A stretch of DNA of 64,000 nt from Myoxocephalus aenaeus (GCA_038501785.1 JBAMJR010000195.1:1181001-1245000), one strand, 5' to 3'; counted from the stretch's first letter, positions 49,500 to 61,409 are shown. Notes: a model not told the origin generated them from the sequence alone. Numbers and translations: made by a program.

Positions 49500-51990
49500 T
49501 GAAGTTATAGGAGAGTGAGCCACCAAGTCCAATAAAATAATAATATCCAAAACCTATCTTTCAACATAACTTTCTATATAAGGTCTTCCTCTTGAGTCTG
49601 CAAGGTCAACCACTCAAGACATCCACACTCAATTACCCAACAGCCAGAGTGTTACGAGTGTGTTTGAGGGATAGCAGCTGCTTTCTTGGCAGGGAAACGT
49701 GCTGTGAGAAACGTATCAGAGAGAGAGAGGGGAGGGAGGGAGCGAGAGGGAGAGAGATGTTGTCTGTCTGATACAGTATGCTTATATGAATAAGCCTATA
49801 GTATTCTATATTTTACTGACGTCTATAACTGAATTATTACCAACGAGAAAAGATAAACACAATGCAACCCATACAGTTGTTTTGGTTTGGTTATTGGTCA
49901 ATGCACACAAACACAAGATTATACTTTTTTAATGCTCTGACTAGCTCAGGTTATTGTTTTTTATGTCTCTTGTCAAAATGTTTTTAAGATATATAATTCT
50001 TTTGGGAATAATAAGTCATTCATTTCAGACCTCTTTCACGGCAGTAAGCAGACAGATTTCTTAAAACCTCAGCAGATACAACTAAACCATATATACCACT
50101 AAAGGTAAGTGAGACCTTTTTTAACTGACTCTTTAAAACTACAGGGGATAGGAAATAAAAACATAAATAAGAGACTACTTTGTACTTTCAGATCGGTAAT
50201 GAGGCTTTATTTGGTTACAATAACTGTTACAGACAACTTGTAAGCTGTGTGTTTTGTTTGCGAGTCCAAAGTGAGTTATGCTTTGATTTTTGTGTTCTTT
50301 ACCATACGCTCCATTCTCACAGCCCAGTTGTTGTGGTCGTGTTTTGTCTCTTAACAACCATGACCCTTGACATCACCAAAGAGACAGTGACACCGTGGCA
50401 TCATGTGAGAAACAAAAAAACAAAACAACTCTTGCTACTACGCCTCCTCAGGTTGATCTACCCTGCATCCAAGAGGCCTCCAGTGAAGATGGTTTAGAAC
50501 AAGTGTGTGTGGGTGCTGTAGCGGGAGGTCAAGGTACAGAGACAAAGTGTTTTCATGTGTGTGTCCATGCAGAGGCCCAGTTGGGGAAGACAATCCTTTG
50601 AGGGGCTAATGTTCGGACGTTCATTAAGAGTACTTTTTCCCCCTGACCTTTTCAGCGCGTTCTGTCTCATCCCACTTCAAAACAACATCCCACAGCTTCC
50701 CTCACACAACCCCTGACGACCACCCACGCAATGTCCCTTCACCCCGACACTGAACACACACACATACACAATCACAAAATGCTACCCTAATGCATATAGA
50801 CACCACTGTGCAAACAGCACACAAGCAGAGCCTTTTCAGCTTGGACTCCCACACGATCATGTTGTGAATAACATGTCTGCCTCTGGATGCGTTTCTGCGT
50901 GCATACAATATAAATCATATTCATTCAGGATCTGCTCTATTACTCAGGAGGAAGCATTAACGTTTGGCTTTATAAACTCAGATCGGTTGCCCTTATAGAT
51001 TCAGTTCACCGTTTAATCAAATTCAAGAACCATATCGCTGTTTTTTTTTCTGGTTTTAGTAAACATACTGTTTTTTGTAAATACAACACAATTTTGATGC
51101 TAAATAACAAAATATGATTTTGTGATTTAGCTGAACTGATAGAGCACCATGAGCATCACTTAAATAAGTAAATTAAATGAATAAGTGGTTAATACATGTA
51201 TTTATTCTTGCAAGTTTTTGCACAGAGCAAAAACATACAACATTTAACTGTTGGGTATTTCATTAATTGAAGTTGAAATGAGCAATAAGGATAGAACAAT
51301 TGACCAATTTTGTCAATACATTAAATTAGTTCAGTGCAATACGTAAAAGCGTATTTTATTTTACACAGCACACACGAAGTAAACACGCAGACGAACAGGG
51401 GGCATCCGATTTTTGGACGCACTCCCTGACACATTTGTGTTAACGTGTGCATCACTGCCAAAAACAAGTAGTTAAATCAATAAAGTTACACAATCTGCAA
51501 TGTCACACACAAAAATCCCCAAAACTGATGGATTGGAGTTTAAGATTGGATTTGTGAAGGCTTTGAAAATGAAACTGCTCAGAAATACCTCTAATTTTCC
51601 TGTGAGGAAATTAGAAACAAAACCAGACTGGGGCACTATTTGTAGCTTATGTCTGACTTTGGAGATAAACATTACATATAAACATTTTCCCTTCCACCAT
51701 TATGCCTCTGCAGCGTTGATGACTCCTAGTTTTAGACCTCATATAGGTAATGTCCTTTCTCAAACATGCAGATAGGTCCTGTATAGGTGTCATGTGGTGG
51801 AATCAGCGGGTCGCCTCAAACATTTAAGCCTCCGAATACTTTTGGGCTTTAAAATGCCCAATTGAGGAAAAACTACCCCATCTAGTGGTTCGGTTTTATG
51901 ATTATGCAGGAAACAGTTATTCCCATCATTCAGAGGAAATAATTGACAGTGTGGCTTCAAAAACTAACCCAACAGCTTTGCATACAGTAG
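49500..51990. other. Intergenic DNA between stc2 and bod1
   Basis: No gene is supported. Purine-rich GAGAGAGG/GGGAGG runs lie near 49717-49757. The frames at 50180-50601 and 51472-51775 have no recognisable domains. Confidence 0.45.
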
Positions 51991-51999
51991 AGTTTCTTT

Positions 52000-52688
52000 A
52001 ATAATAAAAAAAGGGTACAGATACTACAAATGGGTACAATAAGAAGAAAAAAAGAGGGACATGATGTCAACAGTGTTTGGTAAAGAACAATCAATGCTGC
52101 ATACTAAATACATGAAAGAAAAAGGAAATCCGATAGCGTGAAAAAATGTAGACACCTAGATACTGAAAAAGTATATTTACATAAATGTCGTTCAATAATT
52201 CTGAGTGAGACAGAAACTAAAGGATCTTCTTCCTCTAATCCTCCCAACTGAAACGAGCCAAATTACTTTCTTCCACAGTCATGGTAGGCCATGATGCATC
52301 AGTGCAGTTTACATGATTAACAGTTAGTCAACATGTTATTTGTGGAAAATGTCAATACAACAGCTTGAGTGAGAAATCTGCATTACATAATATACAATTT
52401 TAAAGTTAAAATCCGTCTGATAGCACACATTTTCTAGAGGCAGAGCTGTGCAGTGAACGTGCACCGCTCCACATTGTCCAACTTCTCCAGTAGTAGCCTA
52501 GAGCGGCGGAGACGAGCAATTTAACATCATATCATGCTGAAAACCTTGAATGCAGAAACACTCCAGGCGCTAGTCTTCAGAAAAGGCATAGCATGAAAAC
52601 TTCTTCTTCTTCTTCTTGTCTGATGCGGCACCTTTCAAAAAGGCCAACACAGCCGTACACCATTATGTGTCGACCACCATGTGTACCT
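52000..52688 (-). other. bod1: Probable bod1 3' UTR exon
   Basis: On the minus strand a strong acceptor TTCCTTCCTGTTGCAG ends at about 52689. It can pair with a donor TGAG|GTCTGT placed one base after the bod1 stop codon. The exon would then hold only 3' UTR. Its far end is not fixed; a minus-strand AATAAA-type motif near 51353-51360 is one possibility. Confidence 0.45.
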
Positions 52689-52773
52689 GCAACAGGAAGG
52701 AAAATATAGATGTCTTAACTACATTTCTAAATTGTTCATGACCTTACACCGTTCTTCAGTTTTTAGACAGACC

Positions 52774-53759
52774 TCAAGGGGTTTTGGGGCCAGAAGCAGA
52801 TGGTGCCTCCTGTAGTTCTGTCTGCTCAAACGGTGCAGAGTTACAACTCAAGGCGTTCTCCTCTCTCCTTTCCCCTGACAAGAAATCATGGATAGCAGTT
52901 TCTATGTGCGGCCGGAAAGTGTGGTTCATCTTGGGGTCAACGACCTGAGTGATGATCCTGTCCACACCGGACTCCATCATACCCGATCTAGAAAAAAAAA
53001 AGAGACACAAAAGGGTACTGTTATTAATTTGACTAACTAAAGCAATATAACTGACTGGATTGAACTGATTTACAATAATTTGCTGCAGACTAGTCTAGAT
53101 TACAATAAAAACATTACTTATCCTGAAGAAATTGAAAACAATTCTTCAACGAAAATATTCTAAACTCATAAAGCAGCTGTTCATTCGACCTGGTTATTCC
53201 TCTGAACAGAGGACGAGTAATAAGTCAAAGACAGCCGAGAGTAACACTTACTGAACAACACTTTGTCTCAGTCCGTTCCTCATCTGGTTCTTGTTGATGG
53301 ACGGGTTCCAGTCCTGTGTGCTCAGGTGCGACGAGACATAGTTGTCAACTTTCTGCCGCAGGTTCTGATAGGCAGGCTGGCAGCAACGACAGAGATATAA
53401 ACCAAGGCATTATGCAGTGATGCAGCAAAGTAGACTGTAACATGGGAAGTAGACCGTAACAATGAGAAGGTCACACATTATTCCTATTTAAATTAGAAAC
53501 AATAACTAACGTAAGCGAGATATAGTAACCAATTCTAACTAAAGTTCAAGCTCGAGCCTGTCCCAGCTTAGCTTCTGGCTTGTTAAACTAAAGCGGTGTC
53601 GTTAGCCGACTGGCTTACCTTCGTATCAACGTCGGCGAGACAGTCCCGACGGAACTCGTCAAAAAGTCCCCGGTTCTTCAGATGCTCCACGATCATACCG
53701 ATTAGCTGCGGGTCTCCCGGTGGAAGGTTTGCTGCACCGTTACCGCCACCGTCCGCCAT
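52774..53759 (-). CDS. bod1: Biorientation of chromosomes in cell division protein 1
   Basis: BOD1 acts at kinetochores and spindle poles, where it restrains PP2A-B56 so that chromosomes attach correctly in mitosis; it shares the Shg1-like fold. Minus-strand coding exons: 53759-53619, 53376-53252, 52987-52774. They total 480 nt, or 159 residues (human 185). Conserved runs include LPPGDPQLIGMIVEHLKNRG, FRRDCLADVDTKPAYQNLRQ, NKNQMRNGLRQSVVQSGMME, and VDRIITQVVDPKMNHTFRPH followed by IETAIHDFL. The N terminus lacks the long Gly/Ala stretch of the human protein, which accounts for most of the length difference. The C-terminal tail is poorly conserved. The start ATG (MADGGGNGAA) matches the human start MADGGG. 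Identity is secure. Confidence 0.95.
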
Positions 53760-54160
53760 GACAAACAGACCTAGAGGTTCGCTAACGTGCCTGCTAGCTA
53801 GCTAGCTGAGCCATGAGCGCTTGTTTTCAATTTATGCGGCCCTTAGCAAACCGCGGGCGGAGTGATCGCGGTAGATGCTACGGGGAAAAGGTAGACGCTG
53901 TACAACAAATCGAGCGCTCCGTTTCTAGTTGACACGCATGCGTAGTCGAAACCTGACATCGGAAGTACTTCATTCAAGTGTCCGGTGGACGGGTAAACGT
54001 TTGCGCGTAAATCTAAAGGTAGTATATACATGTAACACACTGGCTGAATTCTCAAAACACAGATAGTTTCTGTGGTTGGGTCTTCAGACGGAGGGGATCT
54101 GTTTCGTTAACCTTCGTCCACAACAGATTTTAAGCCGGACGAACGTCATTGTTGTTAAAG
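53760..54160. promoter_or_regulatory. Divergent promoter of bod1 and htatsf1
   Basis: The bod1 start codon (minus) and the inferred htatsf1 first exon (plus) lie within 400 bp. The block is CpG-rich, lacks a TATA box, and contains an NRF1-like ACGCATGCGTA (about 53935) and an ETS-like ATCGGAAGT (about 53960). This is the usual make-up of a housekeeping bidirectional promoter. Confidence 0.6.
53990..54160 (+). other. htatsf1: htatsf1 non-coding first exon, start approximate
   Basis: A donor TAAAG|GTAACG follows 54160. The next exon begins at 54727, exactly at the start codon, after a CTTGTTGCAG acceptor. The 5' UTR must therefore come from an upstream exon, and this is the best candidate. Its 5' end is a placeholder. 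Confidence 0.5.
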
Positions 54161-54726
54161 GTAACGATAGCCAGCGTGCACCGATGTTAGCTGTGTTGGC
54201 TAACATCAAATACTTGATTTCCTAACTATCTTCACACTCACAAGCACAGGTCGTTCAATGTTACCAAATGCCCATCAGGAAATTATCCTAATGTGAACTG
54301 AACATCGACAGTCGCGTAAAGAGCAGAATTGTCTGAACTACCTTTCTGACCCCGATTCATGCAGTCAGTTCATCAAACACGTCATGGTGCGAAGACTTAA
54401 AGGCTCTGACTGACACCTTTCTCATGATTTATGGGGCGGTGACAGTGCCAGAAGCAACATTTGATTGGTTGGTTAATTGCATGGCTTTGTTATGGACAGG
54501 GTCGTTTATTGTTTTTACAGCACAGGCCCGACAGTGGGATGCACGCATACTACCCTCCTTTAATGTTATTGTTGAACCACATATTCTGTCAGATGTTCAC
54601 TACATCTATGAGCACAGTGAAAAGACACATTGAGCTTCTTTGCCACATTTGGGTATAATACGGCATCTTTATACATGGTGAAATGGAATGCTTGTTGACC
54701 TGGATCATTTCACTTTCTTGTTGCAG

Positions 54727-56874
54727 ATGAGTACTCAATCAGATGCCAACAAAGAGTTGATGGAGCAGCTGCGGATGCAGGAGCTCTATGATCGGAGAAA
54801 CCAGGGCAGCTCTGACCCCAACACCTACACTGACCCAGAGGATGGGACCGTGTACGATTGGGACCATGAAAAGAAGGCCTGGTTCCCTAAAGTATGAACT
54901 TTTGTTTTCCTACTTCATATATTTGTTATTGGAAGGCTCTCAGTCCCTGAGCTTCAGATCTATCCTATTTTCTTTCACATATTTATATTATGGATTGTAC
55001 TTGTTCTGTTTAGCCCACAGTAGGGCTTAACGATTTTAAAGATTTGTTTTCTAATATTGCAATTGCAATATGATTTGCGACATTAGAGGACATTATTATT
55101 TTTACATCACTCCTAGTTTTCATTGAACAACATATACAAATCATAATGGTGCTATTTTTGTGGGAATTTGTACTAAACAAAGATAGTTTTCTTAAGCCTG
55201 TACAATATGATGTGATGGCCAGGTCATCAGCATTGCAGCATGACAATATTTAAATAAAAATGGTGAGTTGACATCACACATTTCGCCTTTAACACATTTT
55301 GTACTTCCTGCGATTTGTAAATTGTAATTGGCCATATTGCGATTTCGATTGATTAAGATTAATTTACAATGATATTCTGACCGGGGGCGCTGTGGCATAG
55401 CAACAATAATGCTGACATAAAAATTCAAGGGCTCCATCATACCAGCTTGTACTTGCCACTGACCACAATTGGCAATACAATGCATTATTGGATCGCAGAC
55501 CTCTTTTTGGTATGTAGTCGTAACAGTTTGTGTTAATTTTAAGTAGGTTTTGCTTCATTTCTCTAGATAACAGAGGACTTCATTGCTGCCTACCAGGCCA
55601 ACTATGGCTTCACTCCGGATGGAGATCCAGATGTCAACAACGCTGCAGTGAGCAGCTCCGACCCAGCAGCCCCAGAATCACATAGCAAGCCATCAGAAAA
55701 AAAGAAAGCAGGAGATTCCCCCAAGAAGCAGAACCCAGACCAGCATGAGACCGCAGCGGAAGAAGCCAAACAGAAAGGGGAGAAGAGAAAACCAGATCCA
55801 GGTAAAGTGACCAGTGGATTAACTAACAGACAAATGGTAAATAATGGTGTTTAAAAAAAACACCTTTACCCCTGTCTACAATAGGGATTATTACCAGTAT
55901 ACATTCTTATGTAAACTTTCTGAATTTATGTTCGTACAAACGTTTCTTTTGATAAATGCTTTTTCCTTTCTCGTGCTTGTAGGATGGTTTGATTTAGAAG
56001 AAAATAAAAACACGAACGTCTACGTATCAGGTTGGTATTGCTGACATTTCCTTTCTCATTGTCAAGTAGACAGCTGTCCAGTGAGTAGCTGACTCTTCTC
56101 ATCTTATCTCACTCCCTAACTTCTTCCTGCTCAGGCCTGCCTCCTGACATCAGCGAAGAGGAGTTTGCTGAGTTAATGACCAAGTGCGGCATTGTGATGC
56201 GGGACCCCGTTAGCGAAGAGTACAAGGTCAAACTCTACAAGGATAAAGAGGGAAATCTGAAGGGAGATGGTCTCTGCTGCTATCTCAAGGTCTGTCTGTC
56301 CTTGCTTGCCTAAATTTATAGTCACTTAATTTATAGTTACCACAGCTGCGTGACCCCAAGATTTCCGCATGGGTTTTGGCTTCAATGACACAGTATAGAG
56401 AAGAAGTATTAGTTGCAGTAGTATTGCATTGCACTACAGCAAAGTGACGACGTGTGTTTGTGATTCTCTGCAGAAGGAGTCCGTGGAATTGGCTCTCCGT
56501 CTGATTGACGAGTCGGAGGTCCGAGGTTACAGGCTCCATGTGGAAGCAGCCCGGTTTGAGCTGAAGGGCCAGTACGACGCCAGCAAGAAGAAGAAGAAGA
56601 ACAAAGACTATAAGAAAAGACTGCAGCAGCAACAGAAGTAAATTCTACTTCCTTGTTCCCTTTATAGTTAACCGCCCACTAGTCCCACTCTGCATGGAGG
56701 GAGAAACAAACAAAATGCTCAAGTGAATTAAGAGAATACAAGTCATTGAGTATTTTCTTGTTTGTGTCTCTGCAGACAGTTGGACTGGAGGCCAGAGAAG
56801 CAAGGAGAATTGAGGAAGAGGCATGAAAAAGTAGTCATCATTAGGAACATGTTCCACCCCAGTGACTTTGAGGT

Positions 56875-56918
<44 letters not shown>

Positions 56919-58508
56919 TCACTCACTCACTCACTCACTCACTCACTCACTCACTCACTCACTCACTCACTCACTCACTCACTCACTCACTCACTCACTC
57001 ACTCACTCACTCACTCACTCACTCACTCACTCACTCACTCACTCACTCACTCACTCACTCACTCACTCACTCACACACACTGTCCATTGAGGGTATTAAT
57101 CTCTGTGTTGGCCTTCGTAGGAAGACCCACTGGAGTTGAATGAGTATCGCGAGGATCTGCGGACAGAGTGTGAGAAGTTTGGGGGGGTCAAGAAGGTCAT
57201 CCTCTTTGATGTAAGTTGAATGTTATTTATGCTTTTTTACGGTTATAGTAGAATGGTTTGAATTGTATGTTAGTGGCATCAATAAGGAGCTGGTATGTGG
57301 TCGTGTTTGTGCCGTAGAGACACCCGGACGGCGTGGCATCAGTCGCATTCAAGGAGCCTGAACAAGCGGATGCGTGCATAGAGTCGTTCAATAATCGCTG
57401 GTTTGGAGGGAGGCAGCTGACTGCCGCGCTTTGGGATGGAACAACAGACTATCAGGTAAACCAAATGCAAAATACAGAAGGGACAAGCAAGAAGGATGAT
57501 GAAAATATCCCATCGAATTTCATTATGGAAATTTGACGGATGCAGCATTTTTAAAGCTTTTGAAGCCAGTCATCAATCATTTTATATTTAGTGCTGGGCA
57601 AAGATGAAAAAATTTAACTGATTAATCCCATGATTTTTCTGAGATTAACAAAATTCAATAATGAATGAAAAACTAGTGTATTGCACGCTTTTATTTTAAA
57701 GTAATGTTATCAGAACAATATAACAGGCACTCTCGGAGCAACAGCAAGTTAACAACAGTATATAAATTAGTTTTCTTTTTTTTTTATGAACAGGTACCAT
57801 AAAAAACATTTGTCTTTTATCAGGGAACAACATAAACAGTCTGTTCAGTAGTTTGTCAATCAATTTGGTTGTTTTTGTTGCATATTTTTTGTCTGCCGTA
57901 AGCAAAATGTATCCGGTTTCCTGTTTTGAGATAAGGTGTTTTTATTTTGAAGGCGAAAGACAGAGTTGAAACGGAAGTCGCATAGTGCGCCGTTTAACGG
58001 CTAAAGCTACGGTCTTTACGGTCAATTTTGAATGGAGGAAGAAACTGTATAAGCACTCCCCAGAAGAGGCACAAGGTCTTACGTTGGTTTTGGAATAAAT
58101 AAAACACATTTAAAAACCATCAGTCAAAGTGCAAGACCATCTGTCGGAGGGGTACGCTACAAACTGTAACTCCGAGATAACTGTGGTTACAGCGATGTCC
58201 AGTAGTCTCAGTGAGAGCAACAGCTGGTGCACGTTGTAACGCCGTCACTTGTGTAGTGCACTCCCTGTTTCATACAACTTGTGTATTCTCCTGACGACGG
58301 TGCGTCTGGAGGCTCATACGTGCCGTCATTTGTTGCGATTCTAAGGATGCAGGTTGCTGCATCAATGCTGTGTAACGTTAAGCCCCTCCCAATGCAAAAA
58401 TAACCCAAAACATGCTGTTATGCATGATGAAATCATTGTCGGCGTTAATGGATTGCTAAGTTAACGCATTTATAACGCGTTAACGTGCCCAGCACTAATT
58501 ATATAATA

Positions 58509-58562
<54 letters not shown>

Positions 58563-58879
58563 ATCCTTAATTAACTTAATCTCTGGAAAGAATTTGCCTT
58601 CTTAAAATGCTGATATCGTTTGTGCAGGTGGAAGAGACAACGCGGGAGCGGGAGGAGCGACTGAAGGGTTGGTCTACTTTCCTGGAGGGAGGCGAAAAGG
58701 GCCCGCAGAGCGACACTGCCCCACCAGCAGAGGGCAGCACCCCCGAAACAGAACCCACAGAGCCCTCCAACACCACGGAGCCTGAACCGCATCCCAAAAT
58801 AGAACCACAGAAACCACAGGAAGAGGATGCAGAATCTACAGATAGCAGCATGGAAGGAAGTGATGACGAGAAAGCCTAG
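54727..58879 (+). CDS. htatsf1: HTATSF1 (Tat-SF1) U2 snRNP-associated splicing factor
   Basis: Tat-SF1 is a nuclear protein of the 17S U2 snRNP whose U2AF-homology motif binds SF3B1; it was also named as a host cofactor of transcription elongation. Exons: 54727-54891, 55567-55801, 55983-56030, 56135-56289, 56474-56637, 56776-56872, 57121-57210, 57318-57455, 58628-58879. They total 1344 nt, or 447 residues. The N terminus has YDWDHEKKAWFPKITEDFIA. RRM1 (about 143-225) has TNVYVSGLPPD and GDGLCCYLKKESVELAL. A basic linker (ASKKKKKNKDYKKRL) follows. The second RRM/UHM (about 272-360) has VVIIRNMFHPSDF and the R-X-F motif RWF at 345-347. The human protein is 755 residues because of a very long acidic repeat tail; here only about 80 tail residues remain. 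Identity is secure. Confidence 0.96.
56876..57080. repeat. (CA)n-(CTCA)n compound microsatellite filling htatsf1 intron 7
   Basis: About 19 CA units are followed by about 40 uninterrupted CTCA units (56914-57073) and a short CA tail. The intron is only 248 bp (56873-57120), so more than 80% of it is simple repeat. Confidence 0.97.
57589..58497. mobile_element. Non-autonomous DNA element in htatsf1 intron 9
   Basis: The left end TAGTGCTGGGCA (57589) and right end TGCCCAGCACTA (58497) are perfect inverted copies. The flanking 8-mers TTTATATT and ATTATATA agree at six positions. Subterminal GATTAATCCC and GCGTTAACG motifs resemble those in the 18227-19425 element, suggesting the same broad hAT-like family. 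No transposase frame is present. Confidence 0.75.
58501..58559. repeat. (AT)n microsatellite
   Basis: Directly abuts the right end of the DNA element, shortly before the last exon of htatsf1. Confidence 0.95.
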
Positions 58880-58950
58880 ATACTTATATGTTCAGCTTTG
58901 GTCCCTATGGCAACCAATCAGGACTGTCCTGCTAGATTGTGAATTGTGGT

Positions 58951-59030
58951 AGAGGAGGAGGAGGAGGAGGAGGAGGAGGAGGAGGAGGAGGAGGAGGAGG
59001 AGGAGGAGGAGGAGGAGGAGGAGGAGGAGG
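58951..59030. repeat. (GAG)n microsatellite in the htatsf1 3' UTR
   Basis: About 26 uninterrupted GAG/AGG units, starting about 70 bp after the stop codon and ending before the poly(A) signal. Confidence 0.97.
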
Positions 59031-59066
59031 TATTTGGACAGTTTGAGCCGTTATGTAATGTAGAAA

Positions 59067-59072
59067 AATAAA
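59067..59072 (+). terminator. htatsf1: htatsf1 poly(A) signal AATAAA
   Basis: Canonical hexamer in GAAAAATAAAATTG, 188 bases after the stop codon, followed by a TTGTGATTTTGTC-type GT-rich stretch. Confidence 0.7.
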
Positions 59073-60094
59073 ATTGTGATTTTGTCTACCCTATTTTCAC
59101 TATTTTGGTTTACACCGTAATTAGATCTGCTCTTGACAAACAGCACCGCTTTCCTTGAATTTCAGTGTTCCAGTTTGTTTGCAGTTTTGTGCTGATGAAC
59201 TGGAATCTTTTATTTTATTTTTTTACTTTTGATTTAGATTTTTTTCAGTTGGAATCTTGATGAATTACAAAAGACAACTGAGACTGAACAGATATTTTAA
59301 ACTGACACTTACTTTGGGTCGAATCATTAAATACACAAATGTATATTGTTACATGGTATAGATCGTAATTTTGGCCAAACTTTGTAGAAAGTACATATGT
59401 TTGGTAGTAAAATGTCCAAATATAACATCAATTTCAACAAGTTTCAACACAGAGCACATATTTCAACACAGAGCACATATAACATAATTAGTTTGAGTTT
59501 CCACAGAAGTTGCATGTGTGCTTAAAACAGCAACTTTTTTGTGCTTTTCATAGATGGGATAGACATCAGATAGTAATGTGCTGACTACTCGGGTTCCAGT
59601 GAGTCCCGCCATACACTATTTCATGTTAAAGGGACTTCAAAACAAGACCCAATATACTTAAACTTACACTGGATAGATAGATGGTGCATCTACTATATAA
59701 ATGCAAACAAAAATATGATTGCCCTTTTCCTTTTTGGTGTCCAGTATCTGGATCTCTGAGGTGGTAACAAGGGTTGTGTGCTATAAAACAAACTTATTAT
59801 TAGAAGCACACCCTTTGGATGTTGTCTTGTAAATATGAGTATCGATGTGTTTAATAAAGTCTTTTGGGTTTGTAACATTTTGAAGTCCCACGAGTCGACG
59901 TCTCATTCTGAAAACTGCAATGAGATGAGATGACAACATACAGTGTTTGATTTAAACTTGTGACAAACTTCCAGTGAGTTACAACCTGACCCTCAACCGA
60001 GAAACACAGTGTAAAACTACAAGTGTGGAAAGTACACCAGAACTACAAGTAAATACTACAACTCCAATACCGCTACAGTATCTGTGTTCAATAG

Positions 60095-60524
60095 ACATGG
60101 AAGAAGACGAGGTAAGATTTTCTGACCAGGAGACACAGACTTATTTTTTTAGTGCAACATTGATTTAGGACAGCCTATTTTTTTTAATCTTTTGTCTGAA
60201 GCTTCAACAAATACAATTATTTTCAATAGTTTTTAAAAGGGGTATAGTCTGATATTAAGATAGAATAGACACTTACTTTCCCCATATTATTTATAGGCTA
60301 TTCATTTTATTAAAGAGATGTGGACAGTAAGAGTTAGCGTTATGTTTGTTTTTTCATGTCCACAATTGTTTCTAAAGTTGATCAGACATTTGAACTGTAG
60401 TGTATTAACCTAAGTGTTACAACATTATCAATCAATCACGTTTTGATTGCGGTAGTAGATTTTCCTTTCACTGTTTTAGTTTACATGACAAGTTTTTCGT
60501 GGATTGAGTGTTTTGATACTTTCA

Positions 60525-60584
<60 letters not shown>

Positions 60585-61250
60585 CACTTTAGGCCTCCTT
60601 TAAAAAAATACATAAGCATTTAACTTTTTACAATATGGTATTTAAAGTACCTTTGAATACCATTGTAACCGAGGGTTCTCTTGCGCCTATACTGGTACCA
60701 TAATAATAAAATAATAACACGCTGCTCCGTTATGTTAGACAAGGCAACCACTTTAATCTTTTTTCTCGCTCCTCTCTCCTTCCGTTTTCCCCTTCAGAAT
60801 AAAAGCCCCAGAAACATACATTAGAACACTGCTTCATAGAGAACTGATTAACAATAGCTTACACCATCAATACTAACTCAATAGTTAATTGAGAATTTGA
60901 CTTTTTTTTAAAACTTTTGGCTGAAGCAATGCTTAAAGAAAATTCAATTTTTTCTGGTGGGGATGCAGGGCTCTTTTACAACAAATGTACTCAGTACTCC
61001 CAGAGTGATATCAGCACAATCCTTCTCAGCCTGCAACAAGTCCTTATGGACTACAAAGCAGAAAACATCGAGCTGGCTGCAGGAAATGCTGCTCCGAGGG
61101 AGCAGACAGCCGATAAAGAGCTCAGCTGCAAGAAAAGAAGAAGCTTCAGGTACACGGCCAACTGATCATTCTAATGAACAGAGTTCACCTTTCAAAGAGA
61201 AAATACTGAATTATATGCTGTCTCTGTCATTTCAGGAACTCGCTTTAAAA
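60095..61250 (+). other. Candidate small unassigned gene, exons incomplete
   Basis: A start ATGGAAGAAGACGAG (60098-60112, MEEDE) is followed by a donor GTAAGA. A second block, about 60971-61154, has an acceptor-like GGGGATGCAG and an open frame reading GLFYNKCTQYSQSDISTILL then SLQQVLMDYKAENIELAAGN, with codon-like third positions. It ends AGC TTC AG|GTACAC. A third acceptor CTGTCATTTCAG (61234) would add Arg-Asn-Ser-Leu and a stop. The phase of the first piece does not join the second, so an exon is missing or the pieces are unrelated. I do not recognise the protein. Confidence 0.25.
60531..60582. repeat. (AT)n microsatellite
   Basis: About 26 uninterrupted AT units. Confidence 0.95.
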
Positions 61251-61402
61251 ACTGACAAAGAGAAGACGATGAGAAAAAAGGAGAAAAAAGAAGGCAAAGG
61301 AGGACAGAAAAAAGGCTGAAGAAGGAGATAAAAGAGAAAGAGAAGAGAGAGAAATAGCAGATAAATGAGAGAGAGAAGAAGGAGGCGGAGGAGAGAGGAG
61401 TA
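61245..61402. repeat. Polypurine tract
   Basis: About 150 bp is almost entirely A and G on the plus strand (AGAAAAAAGGAGAAAAAAGA, later GAGAGAGAAGAAGGAGGCGG). Open frames across it on either strand are low-complexity and not called as genes. Confidence 0.8.
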
Positions 61403-61409
61403 ACAACCT

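Noticed and set aside
52590..52660. Minus-strand frame GAASDKKKKKKFSCYAFSED in the bod1 3' exon, looking like a coding tail
   Set aside because: The bod1 frame ends at a stop in the previous exon, and a stop lies upstream in this frame; the Lys run is a translated AAG repeat.
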